Shown: positions 42,657-51,785 of the stretch, one piece after another
Numbering within the stretch: position 1 is the stretch's first letter
How the letters are laid out: the number at the start of each line of letters is the position of its first letter
Source of the DNA: Flagellimonas eckloniae
GTDB taxonomy: Bacteria; Bacteroidota; Bacteroidia; Flavobacteriales; Flavobacteriaceae
Direction of reading: 5' to 3'
DNA: 64,000 nt
Assembly: GCF_001413955.1 (NCBI RefSeq)
Contig: NZ_LCTZ01000002.1
Location: forward strand, 2,714,501-2,778,500
Notes under the pieces: generated by a model
What the model was told of the DNA's origin: nothing
The model's input: the letters and a program-made list of their open reading frames with translations, nothing else
The model's database searches: none
Program-made: the position numbers and the translations under genes

Positions 42657-43748
42657 TTGGAACCATCAATCCAAAAAACAGAACTTAAAAAACCCTGCGT
42701 TAATTGCGGTGCAGAGCTCAAATACAAACCTGGAACTACCAATATTAGTTGCGAGTATTGTGGGCATGAGGAATCTATCAATATAGATGGAAATGGGTTT
42801 GCAGAACTGGAGTTATATCCATATCTGAAAGAGATGGGTGCCCAAAAACACAGTGAGGAAATCTCTATGCTTCATTGTAAAAATTGTGGTGCCAATCAGC
42901 ATGTAGAAGAAAATTACAAGTCCCTTCATTGCGTTTATTGCAGTATGCCTTTAATCATAGAAGATGCTTATATAGAAGATTGGATACTTCCCGGCGCCGT
43001 GCTGCCTTTTCAGATTGAAAAACAGAAATCATTCCTCATTTTTCAAAAGTGGGTCAGTAAATTGTGGTGTGCGCCCACTAAACTTAAAAAGGCTTCTTTA
43101 GACCCTCAATTTACCAAAGGATTGTATCTGCCCTATTGGACGTTTGACGCACAACTTTCAGCTTTTTATACTGGGCAACGAGGTGAATATTATTATGAGA
43201 CACGTAGAGTTAGGAATGCACAAGGTAAAATGGTCTCGCAACGGGTTAGAAAAACGCGTTGGTATCCTGCTTCTGGAAGAGTTTCCGGTTTTGTAGATGA
43301 TACTTTGATAGAGGCTTCCAAACAGAAGGCAGGCAGAATCCCAACCAAAATCGCACATTGGAATTTAAAAAAATTACAGCCTTTCAATAGTGGTTTCCTT
43401 TCCGGGTTTGTCACCGAAAAATATACCATCCCTTTAAAGCAAGGGCATTTATCGGCAAAGGGTGAGGCGGAACGTATTGCCAAGCGCTGGTGCAGACAAG
43501 ATATTGGGGGAGATACACAACGAGTGACCAGCATGAACATGAGTCTATCCGATGAAACCTTCAAACATATTTTATTACCTGTTTATATAAGTGCATATCG
43601 GTACAAAGGCAAAGAATACAATTTTTACATTAATGGGGAAAATGGTACAATTTCAGGAACACGACCTTATAGTTTTTGGAAAATATTTTCAGCTGTTGTC
43701 TTTGGAGTTATCATAATTGCCATATTGGTATTTCTGGCACAGGGGTAA
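42657..43748 (+). CDS. Zinc-ribbon protein with C-terminal membrane helix (YdjG-like)
   Basis: A 363-residue protein. Two zinc ribbons open it: C14-x2-C17 with C32-x2-C35, and C74-x2-C77 with C92-x2-C95. A central domain follows (YLPYWTFDAQLSAFYTG, residues 150-300) and one C-terminal transmembrane helix (about 340-360) that anchors it facing the cytoplasm. The start is TTG at 42657, 3 bp after the SPFH stop. The layout matches the YdjG partner of SPFH proteins. The C-terminus overlaps the raw reading frame of the next gene, whose true start is later. Confidence 0.82.
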   Translation: MEPSIQKTELKKPCVNCGAELKYKPGTTNISCEYCGHEESINIDGNGFAELELYPYLKEMGAQKHSEEISMLHCKNCGANQHVEENYKSLHCVYCSMPLIIEDAYIEDWILPGAVLPFQIEKQKSFLIFQKWVSKLWCAPTKLKKASLDPQFTKGLYLPYWTFDAQLSAFYTGQRGEYYYETRRVRNAQGKMVSQRVRKTRWYPASGRVSGFVDDTLIEASKQKAGRIPTKIAHWNLKKLQPFNSGFLSGFVTEKYTIPLKQGHLSAKGEAERIAKRWCRQDIGGDTQRVTSMNMSLSDETFKHILLPVYISAYRYKGKEYNFYINGENGTISGTRPYSFWKIFSAVVFGVIIIAILVFLAQG

Positions 43749-43764
43749 TTATAAAAAATTGATA

Positions 43765-45078
43765 ATGGGGAATTATAATTTTTTGGAATCTAAACTCTGG
43801 TTTTTTGGAATTTGCTTTATATCTATATTAATTTCCAACCATAAATGTTATGGTCAAGGGAACACTCATATTACAACACTTCATTTTGAAAAAGACCTTA
43901 TTCCAGAAGGTATTGCCATCGATACAAAAACCAAAAAGGTATATATCAATAGTCTTAAGCACAACAAAATTGTGCGTTGTAATCTGGATGGCAGCGATCC
44001 AGAAGATTTCATCATTGAAAATGAACATGGGTATTTATCCGGTTTTGGAATGACCATTAAGGGTGATACGCTTTTTGCTTTAGGCAACAGTTTGCCCAAA
44101 GCAGATAACAAGTCGATTCTTTTACTTTTGAATACCCTCACAGGTGATTTAATCAAATCATATTCCATTGATAATTCAGAGTTTATTTATTTAAATGATA
44201 TTGCCATAAGTGATGAAGGAACGGTATTTATTACTGATTCAGAAAGTAACAACATCTATACCATCAACAAAGAAGAAGATAACCTAGAAATCTTTTTAAG
44301 CCATGACAACCTTAAACATAGCAATGGCATTGCTATCTCCTCCAATGATAAATACCTCTATTTCGCTTCCTATGCTAGTGGACTAAGAATTCTAGATATC
44401 GCTTCAAAAAAACTGGTGAATCCTCCTAACAATTATAAAGGTGTTGATGGATTGAAATTTTATAAAAACAAGCTCATCGCCATAATAAACGGCAAACGAG
44501 ATCAAACCCAAAATGGCGTATATCAATTTCAACTCACTACAAAGGGTACCGCGATTGAAAGCAAAGAGAAAATATGGGAGCTTAAAAACGAAACGGACAT
44601 CCCAACCACCTTTGATATTGAAAACGATGTTCTGTATTTTATTGCTGACTCCCAAATGGACCAAATGAACCAAGAAGCCAATACAATACAGGATGAATCT
44701 AAGTTGGAAGATTATTCGTTGATCATAAAATCATTGAAACCTAAGGTACAGGCCAAAAACTATTGCACTGAAATTGGCAGGTTTGATTTGCTCATTGATG
44801 CGGATGAAGTGGCCGGCTCCTATTTATTGATTCATAAAGATGCTTTGGGTGGTGTTTGGGGGCGACTAAAGGGTAATGTAATGAACGGAAGATGGCATGA
44901 CGCTGATGGAAAAGGGGATATCATCATCACCTTTACGGAAGACTTCTCTTTTTTTACCGCTGATTATAGAAGCGATGATGAGCCTGAAAAATGGCACAAA
45001 GATTCATGGCATGGCGCTCTTAGGCCAGATACCGGTACTTCGTTTGATTTCAATAATAAAACCTATCAATGCGAATAG
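43765..45078 (+). CDS. Secreted SMP-30-like beta-propeller with a C-terminal Trp-rich domain
   Basis: I start at the ATG at 43765 (437 residues), giving a signal peptide that ends CYGQ. Residues about 30-330 are a six-bladed propeller of the SMP-30/gluconolactonase/NHL type (IPEGIAIDTKTKKVY, YLNDIAISDEGTVFITDSES). The last 105 residues form a separate domain with GVWGRLKG, NGRWHDADGKGDI and WHKDSWHG, whose spaced Trp and Gly-Trp pairs suggest an avidin- or lipocalin-like beta-barrel. I cannot name that domain. The gene is convergent with a lactonase gene, six bases away. Confidence 0.8.
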   Translation: MGNYNFLESKLWFFGICFISILISNHKCYGQGNTHITTLHFEKDLIPEGIAIDTKTKKVYINSLKHNKIVRCNLDGSDPEDFIIENEHGYLSGFGMTIKGDTLFALGNSLPKADNKSILLLLNTLTGDLIKSYSIDNSEFIYLNDIAISDEGTVFITDSESNNIYTINKEEDNLEIFLSHDNLKHSNGIAISSNDKYLYFASYASGLRILDIASKKLVNPPNNYKGVDGLKFYKNKLIAIINGKRDQTQNGVYQFQLTTKGTAIESKEKIWELKNETDIPTTFDIENDVLYFIADSQMDQMNQEANTIQDESKLEDYSLIIKSLKPKVQAKNYCTEIGRFDLLIDADEVAGSYLLIHKDALGGVWGRLKGNVMNGRWHDADGKGDIIITFTEDFSFFTADYRSDDEPEKWHKDSWHGALRPDTGTSFDFNNKTYQCE

Positions 45079-45084
45079 GGCTTT

Positions 45085-46179
45085 TCAATTCAAAAACTCA
45101 AGACAAACAGGACTGGATAATTTAGTTTCACTTAAAAATTCCATTGTACCGTTTTCAACATCTCGTTTAAATACGGTAATGTTATTGCTTCTTTGGTTAG
45201 CAACTAACACAAAATTACCGCTAGGGTCAATCGAGAAATTTCTGGGCCAATCTCCATGAACAGATTCACGACCAGTCAGGCTGATTTTTCCCGTTGCCTG
45301 ATCAACCGAGAATATAACAATGGTATTTTCACCTCGGTTTGAGCCGTATAAAAACCGTCCGTCCGGAGATAAATGAATATCTGCGCAGGATTTTACACCT
45401 TCCCAATCGGGTGCCAAGGTATTTTCGGTTTGAATTGGGTTATAACTCCCCTCATCATCCCTTTTTAAAACAGTAATAGTAGCATTTAGTTCATTGATTA
45501 CATAAAGGAAACTTCCGTCTGCATTAAACTCAAAATGACGTGGCCCGGCGCCATCTGGAAAATCCAATGAAGCTTGATGTGCAGGTATCCATGAGCCCTC
45601 ATTCTGAATATATCTTTTTATTGCATCCAGCCCTAAATCAGAAACAAATAATCCATCTTTATTGAAATGTGCCTTGTGGGCATGAGCTACCTTAGCAGTA
45701 TCCAACACTTTATGGTCAATAATTTGTGGATTGGGCTTTAAACTTCCATCAGCATTCAAATCAAAAATAGAAACACTACCCCCTGTATAGTTTGAAGCGG
45801 CCAGTTGCCTCTTATCGGACAAGGTTACGTGACAAGGGTGAGCCCCGCCTACATCGACTGTATTCAAATGTGATAATTCCCCATCAATTAATTCAAAAGA
45901 AGAAATACCTCCATTTACGTCATTAAAATCCGCAGTTTCTTGAATTGAATACAAATATTTTTTATCGTTTGATATCTCCAAAAACGAAGGATTGGGCAAA
46001 ACTGCTGAAAGTTTTGGTTCACTTAAAATTCCTGTATTGGCATCAAAAGTCAACTTATAAATACCTTCGCTATCCCCATTGGTATAGGTTCCCACAAATA
46101 ATGGATACATCTTTTCCATTTGTTTCTTTTCTGAACAACCGATCAAAAGAACACTAAAAATTAAATACGAAAACTTCAT
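45085..46179 (-). CDS. Lactonase family (Pgl/YbhE-type) beta-propeller lipoprotein
   Basis: A 364-residue seven-bladed propeller of the cycloisomerase-2/6-phosphogluconolactonase type. The family signatures are LFVGTYTNGDSEGIYKL, GGAHPCHVTLS, GAGPRHFEFNADG and SPDGRFLYGSNRGENTI. A lipobox at Cys15 (LLIGC) shows that it is an envelope lipoprotein. It therefore cannot process cytoplasmic 6-phosphogluconolactone and must act on another lactone or play another role. It diverges from the AraC regulator and converges with the SMP-30-like gene. Confidence 0.9.
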   Translation of the reverse strand: MKFSYLIFSVLLIGCSEKKQMEKMYPLFVGTYTNGDSEGIYKLTFDANTGILSEPKLSAVLPNPSFLEISNDKKYLYSIQETADFNDVNGGISSFELIDGELSHLNTVDVGGAHPCHVTLSDKRQLAASNYTGGSVSIFDLNADGSLKPNPQIIDHKVLDTAKVAHAHKAHFNKDGLFVSDLGLDAIKRYIQNEGSWIPAHQASLDFPDGAGPRHFEFNADGSFLYVINELNATITVLKRDDEGSYNPIQTENTLAPDWEGVKSCADIHLSPDGRFLYGSNRGENTIVIFSVDQATGKISLTGRESVHGDWPRNFSIDPSGNFVLVANQRSNNITVFKRDVENGTMEFLSETKLSSPVCLEFLN

Positions 46180-46261
46180 GTTTTAAAAGGTCTTTTGCTA
46201 AAAATAGTAACTAAATGCGACATGCAAGTTTTCTTTATCTCCTTCTTTATATTTTTGAACA

Positions 46262-47275
46262 GTGAATACGGATGTCTTAATTTTGGTTTTAAGTTCTTTG
46301 GGCGTTGCGCAAGCGCTCTTTCTTTCTTTTTACCTTCTAACCCTAAAAAAGGGAAACAGAAATGCCAACATTTTTTTGGGGCTGGCTATTTTTGGATTGA
46401 CCATGCGAATAGGCAAGTCCATACTTAATGTGCATTTGAATTTAGACCCTTGGCAACGCAATTTGGGCCTATCCGGTATTTTGTTGACTGGTCCCTTTTT
46501 GTGGTTTTATGGTAAAGCATTATTGGACGCTCAAAAAAAATTCGTTCTAAAGGATTACATCCATATTGTTCCATTTGTTTTATTTGCCTTTTTATGTGCC
46601 ATTATTCCTAACGATGGTCGTCCAATCTCTTATGCTATTTATCTTACAGTATTTGCACATTTGGCAACTTATGTTGTTTTCTCTTCTCAGGTATTCTATA
46701 AGCATAGAACAAAAGTGCATCCGCAGCGGGCTTCTTGGTACAGAAATCTGGTTATAGGAGTTGCCTTAATCTGGCTTTTTTACATGGGTCACCTTGCAGG
46801 GTTGTTCTCCCTTTACATAGGTGGTGCTGTTTTTTTCTCTGTATTGATTTATATTTTCTCTTTTCTTTTTTTGCAGAAACATGCTTTTCAATTGGGAAAG
46901 TACAATGCCTCTTCTTTGAACAAATCTGCTTCGGAGGAGCTTTTGCATTCCATAAAAAATCTTTTTGAACAAGAACAGGTTTTCCTTGATAATACTATTT
47001 CACTTGAAACTGTAGCGGAAAAATTACATGCCTCACCCAGAAAACTGTCTCAGGCCATAAATGAAAATGAGAACAAGAATTTCTCAGAATTTGTGAATGG
47101 CTATCGCATTGAAAAAGCCAAAAAACTGTTGGCTGATTCGGATTACAATAAGGAGAAAATAGTAGCCATAGCCTACGATTGTGGTTTCAGTAATGCCACA
47201 TCCTTTAACTTGGCTTTTAAAGCCAGAACCCAATTAACACCTTCGCAATACCGAAAAGAATTTGGAACAGTCTAG
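46262..47275 (+). CDS. Membrane-embedded AraC family transcriptional regulator
   Basis: A 337-residue protein with about seven hydrophobic helices in the first 210 residues. A C-terminal AraC HTH domain (about 225-335) includes LETVAEKLHASPRKLSQAIN and IVAIAYDCGFSNATSFNLAFK. Such membrane-bound AraC regulators are typical of Bacteroidota and sense envelope or small-molecule signals. The GTG start (46262) gives MNTDVLILVLSSLG, the normal N-terminal helix. It is divergent from the lactonase gene and lies 79 bp upstream of the PQQ-type sugar dehydrogenase, either of which it may regulate. Confidence 0.88.
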   Translation: MNTDVLILVLSSLGVAQALFLSFYLLTLKKGNRNANIFLGLAIFGLTMRIGKSILNVHLNLDPWQRNLGLSGILLTGPFLWFYGKALLDAQKKFVLKDYIHIVPFVLFAFLCAIIPNDGRPISYAIYLTVFAHLATYVVFSSQVFYKHRTKVHPQRASWYRNLVIGVALIWLFYMGHLAGLFSLYIGGAVFFSVLIYIFSFLFLQKHAFQLGKYNASSLNKSASEELLHSIKNLFEQEQVFLDNTISLETVAEKLHASPRKLSQAINENENKNFSEFVNGYRIEKAKKLLADSDYNKEKIVAIAYDCGFSNATSFNLAFKARTQLTPSQYRKEFGTV

Positions 47276-47354
47276 CTTCTTTTCGTCTTAAAAATCATGT
47301 TTTTTAAAGGATTTTAGTTCTGGTTTTTTATCATTTGTAGAAAAGTTATATAGG

Positions 47355-48497
47355 ATGAAAAACTTGATAGTTGCTTTTATAGTTCTTTTGATCGGTTGTT
47401 CAGAAAAGCAATCAACAATACCATCTTTACCGACCAAGGAAATTGTAATGGACGGGCTCAACCATCCTTGGAGCATGGCCTTCTTATCCAATGAAGAAGC
47501 TTTGGTTTCCGAAAAAGACGGACATCTTCTACGCATCAATCTTAACTCAAAAGAAAAACGAATCATCAAAGGGTTTCCAACGGATTTAACCGATAGCATA
47601 CGTGCCATTCACTTTGGCGACAATTCAGGAATTTTTGAGGTGCTTATTGATCCTGATTTTACTAGTGACCCATGGGTATATGTTTCATACGCCGCCAAAG
47701 TACCAGGGAAAGGAACAACTACCAAAATAGTTCGCGCACAGCTAAAGAACGATTCCCTTCTCCAGCATCAAACTCTTCTTGAGGCAAATCCCTTTACAAA
47801 AGAATACTATCATTATGGTGGCGGTATGACCTTTGGGCCAGATGGCAAACTATACATCACCATTGGTGAGCGCCTCTATTGGGAAAAAGATGAGCCTGAA
47901 ATACCAATTGCACAAGATGTGTCTGATAAAAGAGGAAAGATATATCGCATTAATCCTGATGGGAGTATTCCAGACGATAACCCAGATTTTGGTCCAAATG
48001 CCGTGCCCGGTTTATATGCAATGGGTATACGAGCAGCACAAGGAATAACTGTAGAACCTAAAACGGGTAATATTTGGTTTAGCGAACATGGTACTATTCA
48101 AGGTGATGAAATCAATATTCTCAAAGCTAGAGCAAATTACGGGTGGCCCAATGTAACCTCTGGAAAATTGCGTAGTCAAGATTATACTCCACCAAAATTT
48201 GAAGGCGTGACCTTTACACCTCCTGTTTGGTTTTGGCAACATACCGTAGCTCCCACAGGACTTACATTCTATACTGGCAACGAATTCCCCCAATGGGAGA
48301 ATAATTTAATTGTTCCCGGTTTATCCCGTGGAAGTCTATGGCGATTTCGCATTGAAAGTGAAATTATCAAAAGTGCCGAAGAACTATTCATCGACGACCG
48401 TGTTCGTATACGTAAAGTAAGACAAAGCCCAGATGGAAAATTATATATCCTTACCGATGAGGATAATGGAAAACTTATTCAAATTAAAGCACAATAA
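47355..48497 (+). CDS. PQQ-dependent sugar dehydrogenase family lipoprotein
   Basis: A 380-residue soluble glucose dehydrogenase-like (GDH-B/aldose sugar dehydrogenase) propeller. A lipobox at Cys15 (LLIGC) makes it an envelope lipoprotein; the same LLIGCSEK is found in the lactonase gene. Motifs include HPWSMAF, HYGGGMTFGPDGKLYITIGE, GIRAAQGI and WFSEHGTIQGDE, as in the Yli aldose dehydrogenase family. It would oxidise aldoses to lactones with PQQ and pass electrons to the membrane. It heads a three-gene run with an NTF2-like protein and a serine hydrolase. Confidence 0.9.
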   Translation: MKNLIVAFIVLLIGCSEKQSTIPSLPTKEIVMDGLNHPWSMAFLSNEEALVSEKDGHLLRINLNSKEKRIIKGFPTDLTDSIRAIHFGDNSGIFEVLIDPDFTSDPWVYVSYAAKVPGKGTTTKIVRAQLKNDSLLQHQTLLEANPFTKEYYHYGGGMTFGPDGKLYITIGERLYWEKDEPEIPIAQDVSDKRGKIYRINPDGSIPDDNPDFGPNAVPGLYAMGIRAAQGITVEPKTGNIWFSEHGTIQGDEINILKARANYGWPNVTSGKLRSQDYTPPKFEGVTFTPPVWFWQHTVAPTGLTFYTGNEFPQWENNLIVPGLSRGSLWRFRIESEIIKSAEELFIDDRVRIRKVRQSPDGKLYILTDEDNGKLIQIKAQ

Positions 48498-48525
48498 ATA
48501 ATTCAATTCTAAAACTTAGCAACAC

Positions 48526-48951
48526 ATGAAAACACAATTCTTGACTATTACACTTTTGTTCCTATCACTTTCTTTATCAGCACAGTCTGAAGAAGAGGAA
48601 ATTAAACAAACATTACAGAACTATATTGATGGTTCATCGTATAACAACCAAGAACTTATTCAATCAGCATTTTATAAAGGCGCCGATTTGTTCCTTTCCA
48701 AAAAAGACCAAGAGTTATGGGTTTTATCCCCTGAGGAATATGCAAACCTATTTAAGAATAGAGAACAAGGAAAGTTCAATGGAAGGGTTGGAAAAATTCT
48801 GAATGTGGATTATGCAAACAATATAGCATCCGCTAAAGCTGAAATCCTGATTCCTAAACAGAATCTAAAGTTTATAGACATCTTCCTATTGAAAAAACTT
48901 GATGGTAAATGGAAAATCATCAGCAAAGCGGCAACTTTAATAACTGAATAA
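48526..48951 (+). CDS. Secreted NTF2-like (SnoaL/lumazine-binding type) protein
   Basis: A 141-residue protein with a signal peptide (cleavage near LSAQ, residue 20). An NTF2-like alpha+beta cone follows: EEIKQTLQNYIDGSSYNN opening and VDYANNIASAKAEILIPK near the end. Such domains bind small molecules or act as enzymes; lumazine-binding family members are common in Bacteroidota. It lies between the PQQ-type dehydrogenase (28 bp) and the serine hydrolase (24 bp), so all three are probably one transcript. Ligand unknown. Confidence 0.8.
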   Translation: MKTQFLTITLLFLSLSLSAQSEEEEIKQTLQNYIDGSSYNNQELIQSAFYKGADLFLSKKDQELWVLSPEEYANLFKNREQGKFNGRVGKILNVDYANNIASAKAEILIPKQNLKFIDIFLLKKLDGKWKIISKAATLITE

Positions 48952-48975
48952 TACTCTAATCTTATTATTTTAAAC

Positions 48976-50415
48976 ATGAAAAATATTGGTGTTTCCCTTT
49001 TAAAGCTTTTTTTGCTATTATCATCTATCTATGGATTCTCTCAAGACAAAAGTGGAGATTTAGAAAAGGCAATTGATAATTTATTTAGTTCTTATACAAC
49101 AGAAACTCCAGGAGTAGCTGTGGCCATCGTCAAAGACACTACTATTGTATTCAAAAAGGGATATGGTCAAGCCACATTAGAGTATGACATTCCCATAACA
49201 CCAAAAACAATTTTTCATGTCGCATCTGTTTCTAAACAGTTTACCGCATTTGCTATTTACCTTTTAGAGAAGAAGGGTAAGCTATCATTTGAAGATGATG
49301 TTCGAACATACTTGCCCGAATTACCTGATTACCACAAAATCATCCGTATCAAACATCTGCTCTCACATACGAGTGGATTGCGAGACCAATGGGCCTTATT
49401 GACATTGGCAGGATGGTCACTCGAAGATGTAATCACCACTGAACAAATCTTGGGTTTGGCCTATAACCAAAAAGGTTTAAACTTTGAATCAGGTACTGCC
49501 TTTGGTTATTGTAATACTGGATATACTATACTTGCTAAAATAGTAGAAAAAATTAGTGGGCAATCTTTTGCAGTATTTACAAAACAAAACATCTTTCAAC
49601 CTCTTAAAATGGGTAATACCCAGTTTTATGATGATTATCAAAAAGTGGTGGAAAACAGAGCATATTCTTATGAAATAAAGAATGGGAATTATATCAAAAA
49701 AGAACTGAATTACTCAAATGTTGGACCAACAAGCCTCTTTACAACCGTTGAAGATTTAGCGAAATGGGCCAATAATTTTGACAATCCCATCGTTGGAGAC
49801 ATCGATTTATTCAAAGAATTCAACAAGGTTTCTAACTTAGAAAATGGCAATGCTGTTATCTATAGACAAACCAAAAAAGATACACTTTACCATGCAAAAG
49901 GACAATTAATTTGGAAATACAAAGATCACAAACTCATCAGTCATGGTGGGCATGATGCAGGTTTTAGAGCTTTCTTGGCCCGTTTTCCTGAAGATGACTG
50001 GAAAATAATCACCCTTAGTAATGATGAACATTACAACATTCTAAAAAATGGATTTCAAATTGCAGATTTGTTTTTAGGCAAAAGGCAAGCCGAAAATTAT
50101 CTTGAAAAACCATTGCAACAGCCGAAAGCAGAAGTAAGGCCTAAATTCACAAGTAATTTTAAAGAATTTAAAGGTCTATACGCCAGTAATGAGCTTCAAA
50201 CGAGCTATGAAATAGACATTGAAAATAATATGCTCGTACTCAAACACCACAGATTGGGAAATATGAAATTGACACAAACTGGTGAGGCTGATTTTATAGG
50301 AAACAATTATTTTAATTTTCAGCTCACTTTTCTTAAAGAAGCAGAAAAAGTGATTGGTTTTTCAATTTCCAATTTCGGGGTCAAAAACCTTTTGGTCAAT
50401 AAAATTAGCGACTAG
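48976..50415 (+). CDS. Serine hydrolase, class C beta-lactamase fold
   Basis: A 479-residue exported serine hydrolase with a signal peptide ending GFSQ. Catalytic motifs are S84-V-S-K87 (SxxK), Tyr178-Cys-Asn (YxN) and His323-Gly-Gly (HGG in SHGGHDAGF). A C-terminal lipocalin-like domain covers the last 90 residues. Family members include D-amino-acid peptidases, esterases and beta-lactamase-like enzymes; the HGG box in place of KTG argues against a classical lactamase. Its TAG stop shares CTAG (50412-50415) with the convergent MATE gene. Confidence 0.92.
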   Translation: MKNIGVSLLKLFLLLSSIYGFSQDKSGDLEKAIDNLFSSYTTETPGVAVAIVKDTTIVFKKGYGQATLEYDIPITPKTIFHVASVSKQFTAFAIYLLEKKGKLSFEDDVRTYLPELPDYHKIIRIKHLLSHTSGLRDQWALLTLAGWSLEDVITTEQILGLAYNQKGLNFESGTAFGYCNTGYTILAKIVEKISGQSFAVFTKQNIFQPLKMGNTQFYDDYQKVVENRAYSYEIKNGNYIKKELNYSNVGPTSLFTTVEDLAKWANNFDNPIVGDIDLFKEFNKVSNLENGNAVIYRQTKKDTLYHAKGQLIWKYKDHKLISHGGHDAGFRAFLARFPEDDWKIITLSNDEHYNILKNGFQIADLFLGKRQAENYLEKPLQQPKAEVRPKFTSNFKEFKGLYASNELQTSYEIDIENNMLVLKHHRLGNMKLTQTGEADFIGNNYFNFQLTFLKEAEKVIGFSISNFGVKNLLVNKISD

Positions 50416-51785
50416 TCCAAACCGCGTATTTCTTTCCGCAAATAAATCCCCGTGACTATTGTTGCCAAAACATCCGCAATTGGAAAAGATATCCAAACTC
50501 CCAATTCTCCCAAAAAACAGGGTAAAATCAAAACAAGTGGAATAAAAAAGAATCCTTGTCGCGTTAAGGTTAGAAGCAAGGCAGGGATTGCTTTTCCAAC
50601 AGCTTGAAAATAGGCAGCCCCGATTAATTGTAATGCTATAATAGGTGTTGCCGCAAAGACCCATCGCATTGCTGTAGGGGCATGTTCCAATACAAAAGCA
50701 TTGGCTATTAATTCTTCTGCAGGCAAATCTTCCCTGCTACTTAGGAACAATGATGTTATGGCTTCTGGAAAGACCATCAATCCTATGAATACAAGTGTGG
50801 CTACCAAAGCCGCATATTTAATAGCTGTATAAATGGATTCTTTGACGCGGTCATATTTTAAAGCGCCATAATTAAACCCTGCAATAGGTAAAAACCCTTG
50901 GGTAACACCAAAAACAGGGAATAGCGCAAACATGAGCATTCTACCAATAATAGCGTACACAGCAACCATGGCCTCGCCTCCTAAATTGAACAAGATATTG
51001 TTCATCAACAAATAGGTGATACTGGTAACTGCCTGTCTTGCCAAGGTTACAAAACCAAGAGAACCAATTTCTTTTAAAATTGGCATGTTCATCCCAAAAT
51101 GTGATAGACTTATTTTTAGTTCTGAATTCTTAGAAAGAAAAAAATAGAAGATGTAGCCAAAACAGAGCAGGTAACCAACTGTTGTTGCCCATGCTGCTCC
51201 ATGCATCCCCCAGTCAAAAACATAGATAAAGATGTAATCCATGAGCAGGTTTCCAACAGAAGGAATAATCATGGCAATCATGGCAAATTTTGGTTTCCCT
51301 TCGGCCCTAATGACCGTATTGCCCATCATACAAAGTGCTAAAAATGGTACTCCGTATAAAATAATGGTATAATAAATTTTTGCGGGTTCAAAGATGGTTC
51401 CCTTACCGCCAAAGGCAGGTATAAGATCATCTACAAAGTAGAGCCCCAAAGCCACCATACTGATAGTCACCAAAAGGGTCAGTGTAATCTGGTTTCCAAA
51501 AGTTTTAAGGGCTTTTTCTTTGTTTTCAGCTCCCAGTGCCCTGGAAATTATGCTGGAACCGCCAATACCGATTGCCATTCCCAATGCAGCAATAAAAAAG
51601 GATACGGGTAGCACAACATTAATGGCGGCTATGGCAATGGAGCCAATCCAATTTCCTACGAAAATGGAATCCACCAAAACATTCAGGGACATCACTAAAA
51701 TTCCTATGGAAGCGGGTACCGCTTGCTTGATCAGCAATTTGCCAATCGGCTCTGTTCCTAATTGATCAGAGGAGACTTTTGCCAT
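50412..51785 (-). CDS. MATE family efflux transporter
   Basis: A 457-residue inner-membrane transporter with 12 hydrophobic helices. The opening (LLIKQAVPASIGILVMSLNVLVD split by family residues) and GIGGSSIISRALGA are MATE signatures. It uses a Na+ or H+ gradient to export cations, drugs or metabolites. It abuts hemH with no gap (stop 51786, start 51785), so the two are co-transcribed. Whether it exports porphyrin or drugs is unknown. The C-terminal stop overlaps the convergent serine hydrolase by 4 bp. Confidence 0.92.
   Translation of the reverse strand: MAKVSSDQLGTEPIGKLLIKQAVPASIGILVMSLNVLVDSIFVGNWIGSIAIAAINVVLPVSFFIAALGMAIGIGGSSIISRALGAENKEKALKTFGNQITLTLLVTISMVALGLYFVDDLIPAFGGKGTIFEPAKIYYTIILYGVPFLALCMMGNTVIRAEGKPKFAMIAMIIPSVGNLLMDYIFIYVFDWGMHGAAWATTVGYLLCFGYIFYFFLSKNSELKISLSHFGMNMPILKEIGSLGFVTLARQAVTSITYLLMNNILFNLGGEAMVAVYAIIGRMLMFALFPVFGVTQGFLPIAGFNYGALKYDRVKESIYTAIKYAALVATLVFIGLMVFPEAITSLFLSSREDLPAEELIANAFVLEHAPTAMRWVFAATPIIALQLIGAAYFQAVGKAIPALLLTLTRQGFFFIPLVLILPCFLGELGVWISFPIADVLATIVTGIYLRKEIRGLD

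Noticed and set aside
48976..50415. Calling the class C fold hydrolase a beta-lactamase resistance gene
   Set aside because: It has the SxxK and YxN motifs but an HGG box and a C-terminal lipocalin-like part, as in many peptidases and esterases; there is no sign of a resistance context.
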